DNA of 20,989 bases, from positions 790 through 21,778 of the forward strand of contig DGNJ01000093.1 of the NCBI GenBank assembly GCA_002388905.1, read 5' to 3'. This document shows positions 20,519-20,989 of this stretch, one piece after another. The notes under the pieces are model-generated. The model had not been told where the DNA came from. It did not search any database and saw only the letters and a list, made by a program, of their open reading frames with translations. Positions within the stretch are counted from its first letter, which is position 1. Every line of letters begins with the position of its first letter. The position numbers were made by a program, and so were the translations under genes. This DNA comes from Cellvibrionales bacterium UBA4495. Lineage in GTDB: Bacteria > Pseudomonadota > Gammaproteobacteria > Pseudomonadales > Porticoccaceae.

Positions 20519-20866
20519 CTAGTCCCCGGTATAAAAGCCAATCTCATCCCCCCGCCGCTCGGGTGCATAGCGGGTCAGGGAAGGAATATCGGCGACAACA
20601 TCGCCGCCCCGGGCCCGCCCCGAGGCCAGTTCGAAGACCAGCCCGTGCTTGGGGCAATGGATACAGCCCTGGTCGATGCGTCCTTTTTTCAGCGAAGCTC
20701 CGGCGTGCGGGCATGCGTCCCCGATAAGGTGCGTCACGCCCTGGTAATGGATCAGCAGGACCTGTGTGCGGCCAACGCGAAAGCGGCGACAATAGCCATC
20801 GTGCAATCGGTGGCTCTTTTCCAGGGCGATAAAAGGCATAATGGGCACCCGTTTCAGCAAATTCAT
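20519..20866 (-). CDS. Small Rieske [2Fe-2S] ferredoxin-like protein
   Basis: This is a stand-alone Rieske-domain protein, probably a soluble electron carrier. It is 115 aa from the ATG at 20866. The cluster ligands are C52-x-H54 (ACPHAG) and C71-x2-H74 (HCPKHGLVFEL), the layout of MocE/NirD-type ferredoxins and not of full oxygenases. There is no signal peptide or membrane anchor, so it should be cytoplasmic. The start is uncertain: the frame opens at a TTG at 20893, and ATGs occur at 20866 and 20839, none with a good ribosome site. It is divergent from pabB with only 26 bp between the start codons, so each promoter must lie inside the other gene or be leaderless. Confidence 0.85.
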   Translation of the reverse strand: MNLLKRVPIMPFIALEKSHRLHDGYCRRFRVGRTQVLLIHYQGVTHLIGDACPHAGASLKKGRIDQGCIHCPKHGLVFELASGRARGGDVVADIPSLTRYAPERRGDEIGFYTGD

Positions 20867-20892
20867 TGTAGAGCAGGAACCCCGGTAGCCCA

Positions 20893-20989
20893 ATGCGCAA
20901 AATCCAGGCCGTCGACTTGCCCTATCGGGAGGACCCCACGGAATTTTTCGAGGCCATCCGCGATCTGCCCGGCGCCGTCTGGCTTGACA
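20893..20989 (+). CDS. pabB: Aminodeoxychorismate synthase component I (N-terminus, runs off the right edge)
   Basis: Only the first 32 codons are in the window: MRKIQAVDLPYREDPTEFF and then AIRDLPGAVWLD. The LPYR-x(n)-FE-x-(I/L)RD-x-P-x-A-V-x-LD pattern is the typical start of proteobacterial PabB, which with PabA converts chorismate to 4-amino-4-deoxychorismate for folate synthesis. The catalytic chorismate-binding domain lies beyond the edge, so the call rests on this short signature. An AGGA lies about 13 nt before the ATG, a weak ribosome site. Confidence 0.75.
   Translation, partial: MRKIQAVDLPYREDPTEFFEAIRDLPGAVWLD

Overview
The window is about 21 kb of GC-rich, densely coding chromosome from a gammaproteobacterium. 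The order clpA-clpS / cspD / icd / rluE-nudJ-mnmA-hflD-purB resembles the Escherichia coli and Pseudomonas chromosomes. The monomeric (about 740-residue) isocitrate dehydrogenase, the roxA-like cupin directly after purB, and a PabB start at the right edge suggest a Pseudomonadales/Oceanospirillales-type, possibly marine, lineage. The genus cannot be fixed from the sequence alone. I see no tRNA, rRNA, CRISPR array, insertion sequence or phage gene.

Left part (1-9570), conserved housekeeping block. The start of clpA and its adaptor gene clpS are read leftward as one unit. cspD is divergent from clpS. icd is read leftward and ends in a strong hairpin. A tight rightward operon follows: rluE, nudJ, mnmA and hflD, with a probable extra promoter before purB, then a roxA-like gene. 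These genes cover protein quality control (ClpAPS), the TCA cycle (Icd), 23S rRNA pseudouridylation (RluE), tRNA wobble-uridine thiolation (MnmA), purine synthesis (PurB) and ribosomal protein hydroxylation (RoxA). The roxA product looks shortened at its C-terminus.

Right part (9571-20892), accessory-type genes. It holds mostly single genes in alternating orientation: a stand-alone Rieske-type oxygenase alpha subunit with a well-formed promoter and overlapping inverted repeats in its leader; a CPA1 K+/H+ antiporter (NhaP2/CvrA type); a gamma-glutamyltranspeptidase; an acetyltransferase with a second, poorly characterised C-terminal domain; a TonB-dependent receptor; a membrane-anchored dynamin/EHD-like GTPase; a lipoprotein cytochrome c; and a small Rieske ferredoxin. 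The window ends in the first 32 codons of pabB.

I did not find a clear multi-gene novel system. The points most worth following up are the solitary EHD-like GTPase, the orphan oxygenase with a Glu at the usual bridging Asp position and an operator-like leader, the two-domain acetyltransferase, and the truncated RoxA.
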